IMG/VR virus record: IMGVR_UViG_3300036832_001210
Span: 1 to 34,200 of that record
Origin: a virus
Length of the DNA stretch: 34,200 nt
Direction: 5' to 3' (one strand)
The notes beneath the pieces were generated by a model. That model saw only the letters and a list, made by a program, of their open reading frames with translations, did not search any database and was not told the DNA's origin. Position numbers and translations under genes: made by a program. Shown here in pieces: positions 19,481 through 25,598 of this stretch (position 1 is the first letter of the stretch; the number at the start of each line of letters is the position of its first letter).

Positions 19481-20388
19481 CACTTTCCTCCCTGTTGTTG
19501 TAAAACGTCGTTCCAGTCCTGCCCCACGAGGCTGGGTATCCGCACCTCGGCAGTACGCCCCTCGCTCACCAGACGATGAGCAAGATCATAGGCGGCCTTC
19601 TGGCCAGCGAAGTTCTGATCATTGTCGCCGAAAACAACGATGTGCTTTGCGATCTTGGGCGGCTTCCACTTCACCAAAAACGGTGTTCCGGTCGTGGCCC
19701 ACACCGGCATCTTCCACAGCATCGCCGCACTCAGGGCCGTCTCAATGCCCTCCGCCACGCCCATGGTCTCAGCCGGCGGAGCCAGCCGAATTGCGCCACC
19801 ACTGGGAACGGGAATGCCGAAAACGAACTTCCGAACCTTGTGGCCGTCTTCCGTCAGGTAAGTGCGATGCACCGTGTCAGGTGCCCTTCCCCCCGGAGAC
19901 CTAAATCGAGCGACGATCGCAGTCGAAGCCTTCTGCCACCTCAAGGCCTGATGCGACCATGGGCCGACAAGACCGCGGCTGCGCAGATAGAGGTCTGCCT
20001 CATCGCCGGGCGCAATAAGCTCGGCATTCGTATGCCATGCCAGCCACAGCCGGCTGGCGCATTCCTCCGGACTCAGCTGCTGTTCTTTAGTCACGGGGAT
20101 GCCCCTACCGATGACCGAATCAACTTCGTTGGCAGCTCGTCTGAAATCCCAGCCCTTGAGCTGCATCAGGAGCTGCATGCCGGTACCGCCGCCACAGACG
20201 TTGCAGATGTAGCCGCCGTCCGCACGCCAGTCGGTCCACCGGTATCGATCGATGCCGGCATTGCAGAGCGGGCATGGCTGATGCTTTCGTTTGTTGAGCA
20301 GCCCGGGCTCGACACCCAATGCCGTCAGGATGCCCTCCCATCGACCACGCGCACTTTCGATCGTTTTCTCTCGTCGGTTGTTCATCAT
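19480..20388 (-). CDS. DNA primase with Zn-finger and Toprim domains (302 aa)
   Basis: A 302-aa protein. The N-terminal CHC2-like finger has C39-P-L-C42 and C62-N-V-C65 around RYRWTDWRADGGYICNVCGG, the phage primase/helicase zinc-binding type. A central linker region with LYLRSRGL is followed by a Toprim domain: GVAEGIETALSAAML (acidic E motif, about 211-222), then HIVVFGDNDQNFAGQKAAYD (the D-x-D motif). The short length compared with T7 gp4 shows that the helicase is a separate protein, encoded next door. It makes RNA primers at the replication fork. The first ATG or the next codon may be the start. Confidence 0.85.
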   Translation of the reverse strand: MMNNRREKTIESARGRWEGILTALGVEPGLLNKRKHQPCPLCNAGIDRYRWTDWRADGGYICNVCGGGTGMQLLMQLKGWDFRRAANEVDSVIGRGIPVTKEQQLSPEECASRLWLAWHTNAELIAPGDEADLYLRSRGLVGPWSHQALRWQKASTAIVARFRSPGGRAPDTVHRTYLTEDGHKVRKFVFGIPVPSGGAIRLAPPAETMGVAEGIETALSAAMLWKMPVWATTGTPFLVKWKPPKIAKHIVVFGDNDQNFAGQKAAYDLAHRLVSEGRTAEVRIPSLVGQDWNDVLQQQGGK

Positions 20389-20876
20389 CCATTTTCTCTC
20401 GCCAGTTGCAGGCGCCCTTTCTTTAAAACAATTAAGAATCTTTCCTCTGATACAGGTCTTTCTTTCTACCCAACCCAGTCACCCTTACCCTCCAGAGGCC
20501 CCGGCTGATTCAAGACAGCCGGGCACGTTCACCGCCGAGGCGATGCTGCGTATTCTGGTGGTATGGGTGACCGGGTCGCGGAGCGCTTCCACGTCCCTGA
20601 CGATTCGTTTTGCCCAGCGTTCGTCAGCTTTCGCTCAGTCTACTGGCGAAACTGGAACCGGGGGTTGCTTTTGCGGGGGAGTTGTACTATTTCAGTGAGA
20701 TACAACTGGGGACCGCGTCCATCGGTTTCAGTTTCAGAGAGGGTCAGACGCTATCAACGTCTGGCCCTTTCGCATTTTCAGAATGCCGACGAGTCGTCGA
20801 TCGTGCAAGCTGAATCGTCATCGAACTGTAAAAAATCTGACTCCGCGTCAACACGTTACCTTCTGTCGTGTTGAAG
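20389..20876. other. 488-bp gap without a convincing gene
   Basis: Contains two hairpins: CCCGGCTG/CAGCCGGG at 20500-20523, and GGGTCAGACG/CGTCTGGCCC at 20741-20767 followed on the plus strand by TTTCGCATTTT (terminator-like, rightward). It also has an operator half-site (GTTGAC on the minus strand, 20847-20852) with a weak -35, and its right edge abuts a DnaA box. Frames here lack ribosome-binding sites and cross the terminator, so I do not call them. Confidence 0.5.
20741..20767 (+). terminator. Terminator-like hairpin facing right
   Basis: 10-bp stem with one wobble, 7-nt loop CTATCAA, followed by CCCTTTCGCATTTTC on the plus strand. No rightward gene precedes it convincingly, so it may stop antisense transcription or belong to an unrecognised short RNA. 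Confidence 0.45.
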
Positions 20877-21497
20877 TTATCCACAGCCACCAGATGTTGA
20901 CTTGCGATCGAACTTCGTCGCCTCGAGGCCCCTAACAGTCCATCCCCGCCGGCTCTGCCGGCCGAACAAGTCGAGCCGCGGGCCGGCGCAATACTCCTCG
21001 ATGCGTCCGTAGACGTCCTCAGGCTTCCGTGAGTGCTCGCGGACAGGCACCATGATGATCTGGCGTACTGACTTGGAAAGCCGCTCCGGCGAGCCCCTGC
21101 GGCCCAGCAAACAGTATTCTGCGTTCTGCCGGGTCGAATGCCCCAGTCCCATGAAGGCAATGGCATCGTCGATGTAGCCTATCCACTGCGGATGCCAGCT
21201 GCGGTTCAGCTTGACCCAGACAAAGGCAATGGCGGTAGGCTGAAAGCCCCACGCCCGCATGATCGGAACATGGGCACCGGCAGCCATGAACGGCCCGGTC
21301 ACCCAGAAGAACAGGTGGCAGTCCGGCGCCGCATGAGCCACGACCGGCAACCGAGCGATATCCCTGAGTGACATACAGGCGTAGTGGTTTTGCGCGCTAC
21401 GGTCCTCGCCAGCCTTCGACCAATTCTCGAACCGCCAAGGAGCGTCGGCATGAATGCAGCGGAAATGAAGGTAAGGGAGTTCATCAAGCAGCGTCAC
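20877..21497 (-). CDS. MT-A70-family DNA adenine methyltransferase (206 aa, GTG start)
   Basis: The GTG at 21495-21497 overlaps the resolvase stop (GTGA) and is preceded by GGGAAG; the longer upstream frame is rejected. The catalytic motif is DAPW (residues 18-21), a variant of the family's DPPW. The rest includes LFFWVTGPFMAAGAHVPIMR, AIAFVWVKLNRSW and FMGLGHSTRQNAEYCLLGRR, the last containing the F-x-G-x-G AdoMet-binding pattern, and a late REHSRKPEDVYGRIEEYC. Family length is about 200 aa. It likely methylates adenine in phage DNA, perhaps to escape restriction. The D-A-P-W variation is common in phage members and probably active. The DnaA box at 20877 overlaps its stop. Confidence 0.85.
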   Translation of the reverse strand: MTLLDELPYLHFRCIHADAPWRFENWSKAGEDRSAQNHYACMSLRDIARLPVVAHAAPDCHLFFWVTGPFMAAGAHVPIMRAWGFQPTAIAFVWVKLNRSWHPQWIGYIDDAIAFMGLGHSTRQNAEYCLLGRRGSPERLSKSVRQIIMVPVREHSRKPEDVYGRIEEYCAGPRLDLFGRQSRRGWTVRGLEATKFDRKSTSGGCG

Positions 21498-21982
21498 CAG
21501 TTCTTCCCGACCGGCGGCCGGTCTCCCCACCATGCGATCAGCATGGCTTCCGCCCGCTGATGATCTTTCTTGCGCTTCAAGATATCGCACGTCGCTGGGA
21601 ATAGCTCAAGCGCCAGCTTCCGCGATGCTTCCTTCTTTCCGCCAGCCAGCTCAAAATAGCCTTTCCAAACCTTAGGCTCGACCAACTCCAGATCGCGCAC
21701 GACCAGCCGGCTCACTGCCCTGATCATGCCAATGGCCACGCCAAACCGGAATGCGCCGACAACGCCCTCTCGCGGCAGGGAATGGACATTTTCCATAATG
21801 ATGCGGTGCGGCCTCATCGACCGCAACCAAGTTAGCAATGCATAGGAATCGAGCTGGCGCCGTTTGCCCTCCCGTAATGTCGGGAGATCGATGATCTCCG
21901 CAAAACGCGAGGGCAATCCTATGCCACCTATACGCAGTGCCGCTGCTGCTCCAGAAATTCCCGGGTCGATGCCGATGATCAT
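21494..21982 (-). CDS. RuvC-like Holliday-junction resolvase (162 aa)
   Basis: Classic RuvC fold signatures: N-terminal MIIGIDPGISGAAAAL with catalytic D6, RIIMENVHS with E64, and a C-terminal KKDHQRAEAMLIAWWG with D140 and E145. A phage-type short form, with an RNase-H-like active site that cuts branched DNA, removing junctions before packaging or during recombination. It overlaps the start of the methylase (GTGA) and ends the coupling chain from the GapR-like gene. Confidence is high because all four acidic residues are in order. Confidence 0.9.
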   Translation of the reverse strand: MIIGIDPGISGAAAALRIGGIGLPSRFAEIIDLPTLREGKRRQLDSYALLTWLRSMRPHRIIMENVHSLPREGVVGAFRFGVAIGMIRAVSRLVVRDLELVEPKVWKGYFELAGGKKEASRKLALELFPATCDILKRKKDHQRAEAMLIAWWGDRPPVGKNW

Positions 21983-22632
21983 GCCGCCTCGGGCGGACCG
22001 GCCTTCTTGTTGAACAGCGGTTGCGCCTCCGCCTGCTTCTTCTTCGCCTGCTGCGCCTTGAACTGGCTGCGGGTCATTGGCACTCCAGATGTCGGCGGTT
22101 GCTCCATCGGCAAGGTCGGCTTGATGCCTTGCGCCAGCTGCTCCTGATGCTCGTGGAAGCCGCGCATGTAGGCCTCATACCCTTCCGTACCCGGCGCATA
22201 GAGCGGCTCCGCGGCCCTATTCTCCCGGCTCGCCTCCTCGCCATCAAAATAGGCCTGCGCCTCGAGGTCATGCTCGTCGGCCTGCACGAACAGGTCGAGC
22301 TGCTTGCCGAGGCTGAAACCCAACCATTTGGCAACGGTCATATCCCGGGCGATGAGCGCCTTGATCTGCCTCTCGCCAGTCTGCGTCTTCAGCTTGAACG
22401 CGGTGTCAAAGTCGCGCTGCAGGAAACCATCCGACTTCGCCGACTTGTACCCGTTGCGAAGGTTGGCTTGCGCGCGCGCCGCCTGTTCTTTGAACTTCGC
22501 AATCGCGGGAAGATGGTGATCGAGGAATAGCGCCTTACTCTCCGAATTGACCCGGTCGCCCCCGCGGCGCACCGCTATGTCCTTCTGGGCTTTGGGCTTC
22601 CTAACGGGTTTAGATTTCTTTTTCCGGGGCAT
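21979..22632 (-). CDS. Helical DNA-associated protein, GapR-like in layout (217 aa)
   Basis: Start chosen at MPRKKKSKPVRKPKAQKD (ATG 22630-22632) 7 nt after GGAG; an ATG two codons earlier is too close to that site. A very basic N-terminus is followed by helices LPAIAKFKEQAARAQANLRN and GYKSAKSDGFLQRDFDTAFK, then LKTQTGERQIKALIAR. The order and spacing resemble GapR/DUF2312 nucleoid proteins of alphaproteobacteria ('...A.a..GfD...lr.i...r'), but this is similarity by eye. The C-terminal half is Gln/Glu/Pro-rich and probably disordered. It is translationally coupled to the resolvase. DNA binding is plausible; overtwist sensing is unproven. Confidence 0.55.
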   Translation of the reverse strand: MPRKKKSKPVRKPKAQKDIAVRRGGDRVNSESKALFLDHHLPAIAKFKEQAARAQANLRNGYKSAKSDGFLQRDFDTAFKLKTQTGERQIKALIARDMTVAKWLGFSLGKQLDLFVQADEHDLEAQAYFDGEEASRENRAAEPLYAPGTEGYEAYMRGFHEHQEQLAQGIKPTLPMEQPPTSGVPMTRSQFKAQQAKKKQAEAQPLFNKKAGPPEAA

Positions 22633-22667
22633 GCACATTCTCCTCTGATCTTGACCATGGATAGGTA

Positions 22668-22705
22668 GGGGTCGGCTGTAAATTTGGAGACCAACAGCCG
22701 ACCCC
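22668..22705 (-). terminator. 12-bp perfect hairpin downstream of the HTH gene
   Basis: GGGGTCGGCTGT / ACAGCCGACCCC with a 14-nt loop that can pair further (TTGG/CCAA). It lies between the HTH gene and the GapR-like gene. There is no U-run after it on the leftward strand, so it may act as a processing or stability element, or as a partial terminator that limits read-through from the HTH promoter. Confidence 0.5.
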
Positions 22706-22711
22706 CGTATC

Positions 22712-22751
22712 GCGGCTTTGCAGGACCGGGGGCGGTGGAAGACAAAGCCGC
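22712..22751 (-). terminator. 9-bp hairpin directly after the HTH stop codon
   Basis: GCGGCTTTG / CAAAGCCGC with a 22-nt G-rich loop, beginning 2 nt after the stop of the HTH gene. Together with the 22668-22705 hairpin it separates the regulator from the replication genes. Confidence 0.45.
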
Positions 22752-22753
22752 AA

Positions 22754-22993
22754 TTACGCGAAATCTGATGGTCTCAGATCAGCCTTAGCAAAGCCAGTGG
22801 CTTCTGAAAGTTTCTTGACGTGTTTGAGCGGTATCTCTTGCCACCGGGTGATCGCCTGCTTCGAAATGCCAAGTATCTTCGCGATACGCATTCTGGTGTA
22901 GCCGAGTTTAAGCAACTGCTGATAGGCCTCAGCGTCAGTCAACACAACTCTCGGCGGAACAGGTTTCCGTTTTCGTTTCTGTTTCTTTGCCAT
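22754..22993 (-). CDS. HTH transcriptional regulator, Cro/YdaS-like (79 aa)
   Basis: A 79-aa basic protein: a KKQKRKRKPVPP tail, then YQQLLKLGYTRMRIAKILGI with SKQAITRWQEIPLKHVKKLS, a clean helix-turn-helix of the Cro/YdaS kind with recognition helix ISKQAITRW. The ending ATGFAKADLRPSDFA is typical of this group. AAGAGGGG lies just before the ATG. The gene is divergent from the rightward operon, with the operator GTCAAC-CGGCT-GTTGAC (23010-23026) in the 94-bp gap. By position it is the best candidate to bind the seven dyads of this window. Whether it is a CI-type maintenance or Cro-type lytic regulator cannot be told. Confidence 0.85.
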   Translation of the reverse strand: MAKKQKRKRKPVPPRVVLTDAEAYQQLLKLGYTRMRIAKILGISKQAITRWQEIPLKHVKKLSEATGFAKADLRPSDFA

Positions 22994-23009
22994 AATCCCC
23001 TCTTATCAT

Positions 23010-23050
23010 GTCAACCGGCTGTTGACAACAGGCTTCAAACCTGCGCATAA
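23010..23050 (+). promoter_or_regulatory. Divergent operator and rightward early promoter (copy G)
   Basis: Dyad GTCAAC-CGGCT-GTTGAC at 23010-23026. Its right half forms the -35 TTGACA (23022-23027); after 17 bp comes -10 GCATAA (23045-23050). The transcript starts near 23058 at the CGAGCC hairpin. The left half can act as a leftward -35 (TTGTCA) for the HTH gene, with a weak TAAGAG -10 after 17 bp; that would put the start of transcription almost at the HTH ATG. Confidence 0.7.
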
Positions 23051-23058
23051 ACACCCCA

Positions 23059-23075
23059 CGAGCCAGAGGGGCTCG
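23059..23075 (+). promoter_or_regulatory. 5'-terminal mRNA hairpin (rightward copy F)
   Basis: CGAGCC-AGAGG-GGCTCG starts 8 nt after -10 GCATAA and is followed by ATGGAGCATCAC and the ATG at 23088. The same cassette as on the leftward strand, with a different loop. Confidence 0.7.
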
Positions 23076-23087
23076 ATGGAGCATCAC

Positions 23088-23267
23088 ATGATCGTCGAGA
23101 CGTCTGCCAACAAGTTCTACCGCGTCTGGGAGACCAACCATCCCGAGCTGCAGCACCTCTGGTACGGCCAAGCCGTCAAATGGCGCAATGGCCACTGGAT
23201 CAACAAAGCCACCAAGCACGTCGAGCTCGTCCGCAAGGCCGGCTGCCGTGTAGTGGAGGCCGCATGA
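23088..23267 (+). CDS. First gene of the rightward early operon (59 aa, hypothetical)
   Basis: Start at MIVETSANKFYRVWETNHPE directly behind GGAGCATCAC; a longer upstream frame is rejected because it would begin before the transcript. The product is Trp/His-rich (LQHLWYGQAVKWRNGHWINK), ending in a helix. It resembles small DNA- or protein-binding phage adaptors in size only. The first gene after the HTH switch is often a Cro-, N- or anti-host factor, but no motif proves this. Confidence 0.6.
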   Translation: MIVETSANKFYRVWETNHPELQHLWYGQAVKWRNGHWINKATKHVELVRKAGCRVVEAA

Positions 23268-23383
23268 CCGTCCACTACTTCCACGCCATAATCGACTGCC
23301 CGGCATTCGTTGCCTACATCAGCAACGAACTGCCGTGGGCACCATCCTCCTGCTTCTGGCTTATCCCCGGACAGGGGGGCTGA
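23264..23383 (+). CDS. Small hypothetical protein (39 aa)
   Basis: ATG at 23264 overlaps the previous stop (ATGA). The peptide MTVHYFHAIIDCPAFVAYIS continues NELPWAPSSCFWLIPG. Aromatic- and proline-rich, not a clear membrane protein. Coding status rests on the coupled start and operon position. Confidence 0.45.
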   Translation: MTVHYFHAIIDCPAFVAYISNELPWAPSSCFWLIPGQGG

Positions 23384-23384
23384 C

Positions 23385-23483
23385 ATGCGACGCATGTTTG
23401 AAGACGCCGCCATCAGTCTCGTCGAGGGTGCTTGCTTCGTTGTCATCTTCGGCGCCATCCTCTGGCTCATCGCCGTTATCTGA
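23385..23483 (+). CDS. Small single-pass membrane peptide (32 aa)
   Basis: ATG 1 nt after the previous stop. The peptide MRRMFEDAAISLVEGACFVV continues IFGAILWLIAVI and is mostly one transmembrane helix with a basic N-terminus. A typical phage micro-membrane protein; candidate roles include superinfection exclusion or lysis timing, none proven. Confidence 0.5.
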   Translation: MRRMFEDAAISLVEGACFVVIFGAILWLIAVI

Positions 23484-23496
23484 AAGGATTGCAGAC

Positions 23497-24402
23497 ATGT
23501 CTGAAGCCCTAAACCCGCGCGCCGTTGTTGGCGACAATCTTGGCGTCGACCAAGCGCAGATTGTCAACGACCGCCTTTCCCTCGACTACGCCGAATCGGC
23601 AAAGACCCTGCAACAGCTTCGCTCTGAGGCTGCCGTCCTGAAGGGCGTCAAAGTCACCTCCGATGAAGAGGCAGTTGCCCGCGGCAGCGTGATCAAGCAA
23701 TTCCGCGACCTCGACAACCGGCTCGAGGCCTTCAGGGAAGCGGAGAAACAGCCGTTCCTGCGTGGCGGCAACGCCGTCGACAACTTCTTCTTTGACATGC
23801 GTGACCAGATCGCCCGGCGCAAGAAGGGTGACCGCTCGGTCAAACCGGGTGACGCCGACATCCTGCAAGCCGATATCGACGAATGGCAGAACGCCAAGAT
23901 AGCCGCCGAGCGCGCCCGGCTGGAGCAAGAACGGCTGGAAGCTGCCCGGCTTGCCCGGGAGCATGCTACAGCCCTGCGCAAGGCCCAAGAGGCCGCCGAT
24001 GAAGCAGCCCGAGCTGCGGCGCGCGCCCGCTCACGCGTGGCACAACAAGCCAAGACACAGATCGCAATGGATATGGCCGATCGGGAAGCTGACGCCAAGG
24101 CAGCGGCTGACCTAGCGGCAGAGCAGGCTGAAGAAGCCCGGCTGGCGACGCTGGTCAGACCAGCCGACATCAGCCGGGTGCGCGGCAACGATGCCCAAGG
24201 CGGAGGCGTCATGCTCACCACCGCACGCGAAGGTTATGCAATGGTGGTCGATCGTGACTTGCTCGATGTCCAAAGCTTGGCGCCATACCTCACGACCTTC
24301 GAACTCGAAAAGGCCCTGCGGGCTTGGGCAAAAGCGAACGGCTATCAAAAGCAAATGGCCGGCGCCGAGATCGGCTTCCGCAACAAGGGAGTCACCCGGT
24401 GA
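23497..24402 (+). CDS. Coiled-coil protein upstream of the recombination genes (301 aa)
   Basis: Start at MSEALNPRAVVGDNLGVDQA after AAAGGATTGCAGAC. Residues 120-230 form a long Ala/Glu/Arg-rich coiled coil (AERARLEQERLEAARLAREH and similar). The ends look globular: TLQQLRSEAAVLKGV at the front and LLDVQSLAPYLTTFELEKAL at the back. Phage operons encoding ERF-type annealing proteins often contain such a coiled-coil partner, whose function is not well described. It overlaps the next gene's GTG. Likely a recombination or DNA-binding accessory; uncertain. Confidence 0.6.
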   Translation: MSEALNPRAVVGDNLGVDQAQIVNDRLSLDYAESAKTLQQLRSEAAVLKGVKVTSDEEAVARGSVIKQFRDLDNRLEAFREAEKQPFLRGGNAVDNFFFDMRDQIARRKKGDRSVKPGDADILQADIDEWQNAKIAAERARLEQERLEAARLAREHATALRKAQEAADEAARAAARARSRVAQQAKTQIAMDMADREADAKAAADLAAEQAEEARLATLVRPADISRVRGNDAQGGGVMLTTAREGYAMVVDRDLLDVQSLAPYLTTFELEKALRAWAKANGYQKQMAGAEIGFRNKGVTR

Positions 24403-24614
24403 GGTTTTATCTCGTCCGCAAAATCGAGCAAGCTGGCGTCAGCGTCGGCCGTGAATGGTATTCCATCAAGGAAATCGCAGACAAAGAAGCCGCCCGATGG
24501 CGTGATGAAGATGCCGGTCTGGATGCTACCGTCGAATTGGTCAACGTCGACCGAACGAGGGATGGCATCTTGAACCTACTCCGTCGCTTCGCCTCTCATC
24601 CAGACAACGGATGA
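24399..24614 (+). CDS. Hypothetical protein (71 aa, GTG start)
   Basis: GTG at 24399-24401 overlaps the stop of the previous gene. The product (M)RFYLVRKIEQAGVSVGREW continues YSIKEIADKEAARWRDEDA and ends LLRRFASHPDNG. A small soluble alpha/beta protein. No family recognised. Confidence 0.55.
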   Translation: MRFYLVRKIEQAGVSVGREWYSIKEIADKEAARWRDEDAGLDATVELVNVDRTRDGILNLLRRFASHPDNG

Positions 24615-24617
24615 CGG

Positions 24618-24845
24618 ATGCAGAATTTGACATACGCGCCTTGGCCGCACTCAGGACAATCTCATCTCAACTATTTTCAAAGGTGTAAATCTGGTTTCGA
24701 GGAATGGGAAATGAGCACAGAGGATAGAAAACGCTGGCTCATGACTTACCGAGTATGTGGAAGGAGATGGGTAACCAAGGGGCACTACGCTGCCGTGCTG
24801 TACGATCGACAGCACGCCACACACAAACCATGGGTGGAAGAATGA
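24618..24845 (+). CDS. Hypothetical protein (75 aa)
   Basis: ATG 3 nt after the previous stop. The protein MQNLTYAPWPHSGQSHLNYF continues QRCKSGFEEWEMSTEDRKRW and ends HKPWVEE. Trp/Arg-rich, soluble. No clear ribosome-binding site is visible, so it probably depends on coupling. No family recognised. Confidence 0.45.
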   Translation: MQNLTYAPWPHSGQSHLNYFQRCKSGFEEWEMSTEDRKRWLMTYRVCGRRWVTKGHYAAVLYDRQHATHKPWVEE

Positions 24846-24919
24846 CAAAACGAGAAAAGCACGAGCTGTTTCGCTTCATCTTGCTAGTAATCAGCCTGAT
24901 GATGTCGGGGAAGCCATGA
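24842..24919 (+). CDS. Tiny membrane peptide (25 aa)
   Basis: An ATGA overlap at both ends links it to the 75-aa and 167-aa genes. The peptide MTKREKHELFRFILLVISLM ends MSGKP, a basic N-terminus followed by one hydrophobic helix. Translation is suggested by the overlaps only. Confidence 0.4.
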   Translation: MTKREKHELFRFILLVISLMMSGKP

Positions 24920-25419
24920 AACGCCCCTATGTGCCACTCAAAGTTCGGCTTGCCGTACTCGAACGGCAGGCCTTTGTCGATCGCATGTTCGAGAACGAAG
25001 AGGAAAGACAGCTGGCACGCGAGTGGTATGAGCTATGCTGCGACGAATACACCACCCGCGGCAAAATCAACTGGTTGCTGAACATCCTGTTTTTCGGCAT
25101 GAAGGCAGAGCTCGATCACGACCCGGCATTATCGCTGCGCAAACGCCGCAATGGACGCCTTGTCCCGGCTGCCAATAATCCGCGCTACTTGATTTATCGC
25201 GAAAAGGACCACCATCTGCAGAAGACGGTTGGTCGCAAGCCCGGCGCCGAGCGCACCGTTACCACCAAGGGGTCGGATGCATGGCTCAGCAAAAAATTCC
25301 GGAAACTGGCGAGCCCGAAAGAATCGAAATCGAAGATACCGGCCCGCCCATTCGCAGGGCGCAAACGGCCTCTCCGTACTCGGTCATCATTTGCGACGCC
25401 TGCGGCAAAGGGTTCTTGA
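24916..25419 (+). CDS. Hypothetical basic protein (167 aa)
   Basis: Start MKRPYVPLKVRLAVLERQAF overlaps the preceding stop (ATGA). The N-terminal half is helical (EEERQLAREWYELCCDEYTT), then NNPRYLIYREKDHHLQKTVG, a segment with adjacent H-H that slightly recalls an HNH or NUMOD-like motif. The C-terminal 60 residues are Lys/Arg/Ser-rich. The last 139 bp also encode the start of the next gene in another frame. DNA binding is plausible from charge; no family is certain. Confidence 0.5.
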   Translation: MKRPYVPLKVRLAVLERQAFVDRMFENEEERQLAREWYELCCDEYTTRGKINWLLNILFFGMKAELDHDPALSLRKRRNGRLVPAANNPRYLIYREKDHHLQKTVGRKPGAERTVTTKGSDAWLSKKFRKLASPKESKSKIPARPFAGRKRPLRTRSSFATPAAKGS

Positions 25420-25598
25420 GGTGGATTACCGGCGGAGTAGATTCGGACCCCGTCTGGCGCGTTCTGAGTTACCCAGTTGACGGCGGCATGTGCGGCGGCG
25501 CCCTCGTCGTGAAAAGCCGTCCGGAAGCAATGGAAATCGCAGACAGATTTGAACAGATAGGAGCATCAGAATGGCTAAAAGGGCAGCGAAGGCCGTAG
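25281..25598 (+). CDS. Small cysteine-containing protein overlapping the previous gene (105 aa)
   Basis: ATG at 25281, inside the 3' end of the 167-aa gene in another frame (139-bp overlap). The protein has VIICDACGKGFLRWITGG and DGGMCGGALVVKSRPEAM, giving a Cys pair and a further Cys that may bind metal. The first 35 residues are charged and probably disordered, so the real start may be later, although no good alternative start is seen. It ends 27 nt inside the ERF gene, whose ribosome-binding site GGAGCATCA it contains. Confidence 0.5.
   Translation: MAQQKIPETGEPERIEIEDTGPPIRRAQTASPYSVIICDACGKGFLRWITGGVDSDPVWRVLSYPVDGGMCGGALVVKSRPEAMEIADRFEQIGASEWLKGQRRP

Noticed and set aside
20563-20874. 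Rightward frames of 103 and 67 codons (the latter at 20610-20813) in the gap upstream of the primase.
   Set aside because: Weak or TTG starts without ribosome-binding sites, and both frames run through a terminator-like hairpin.
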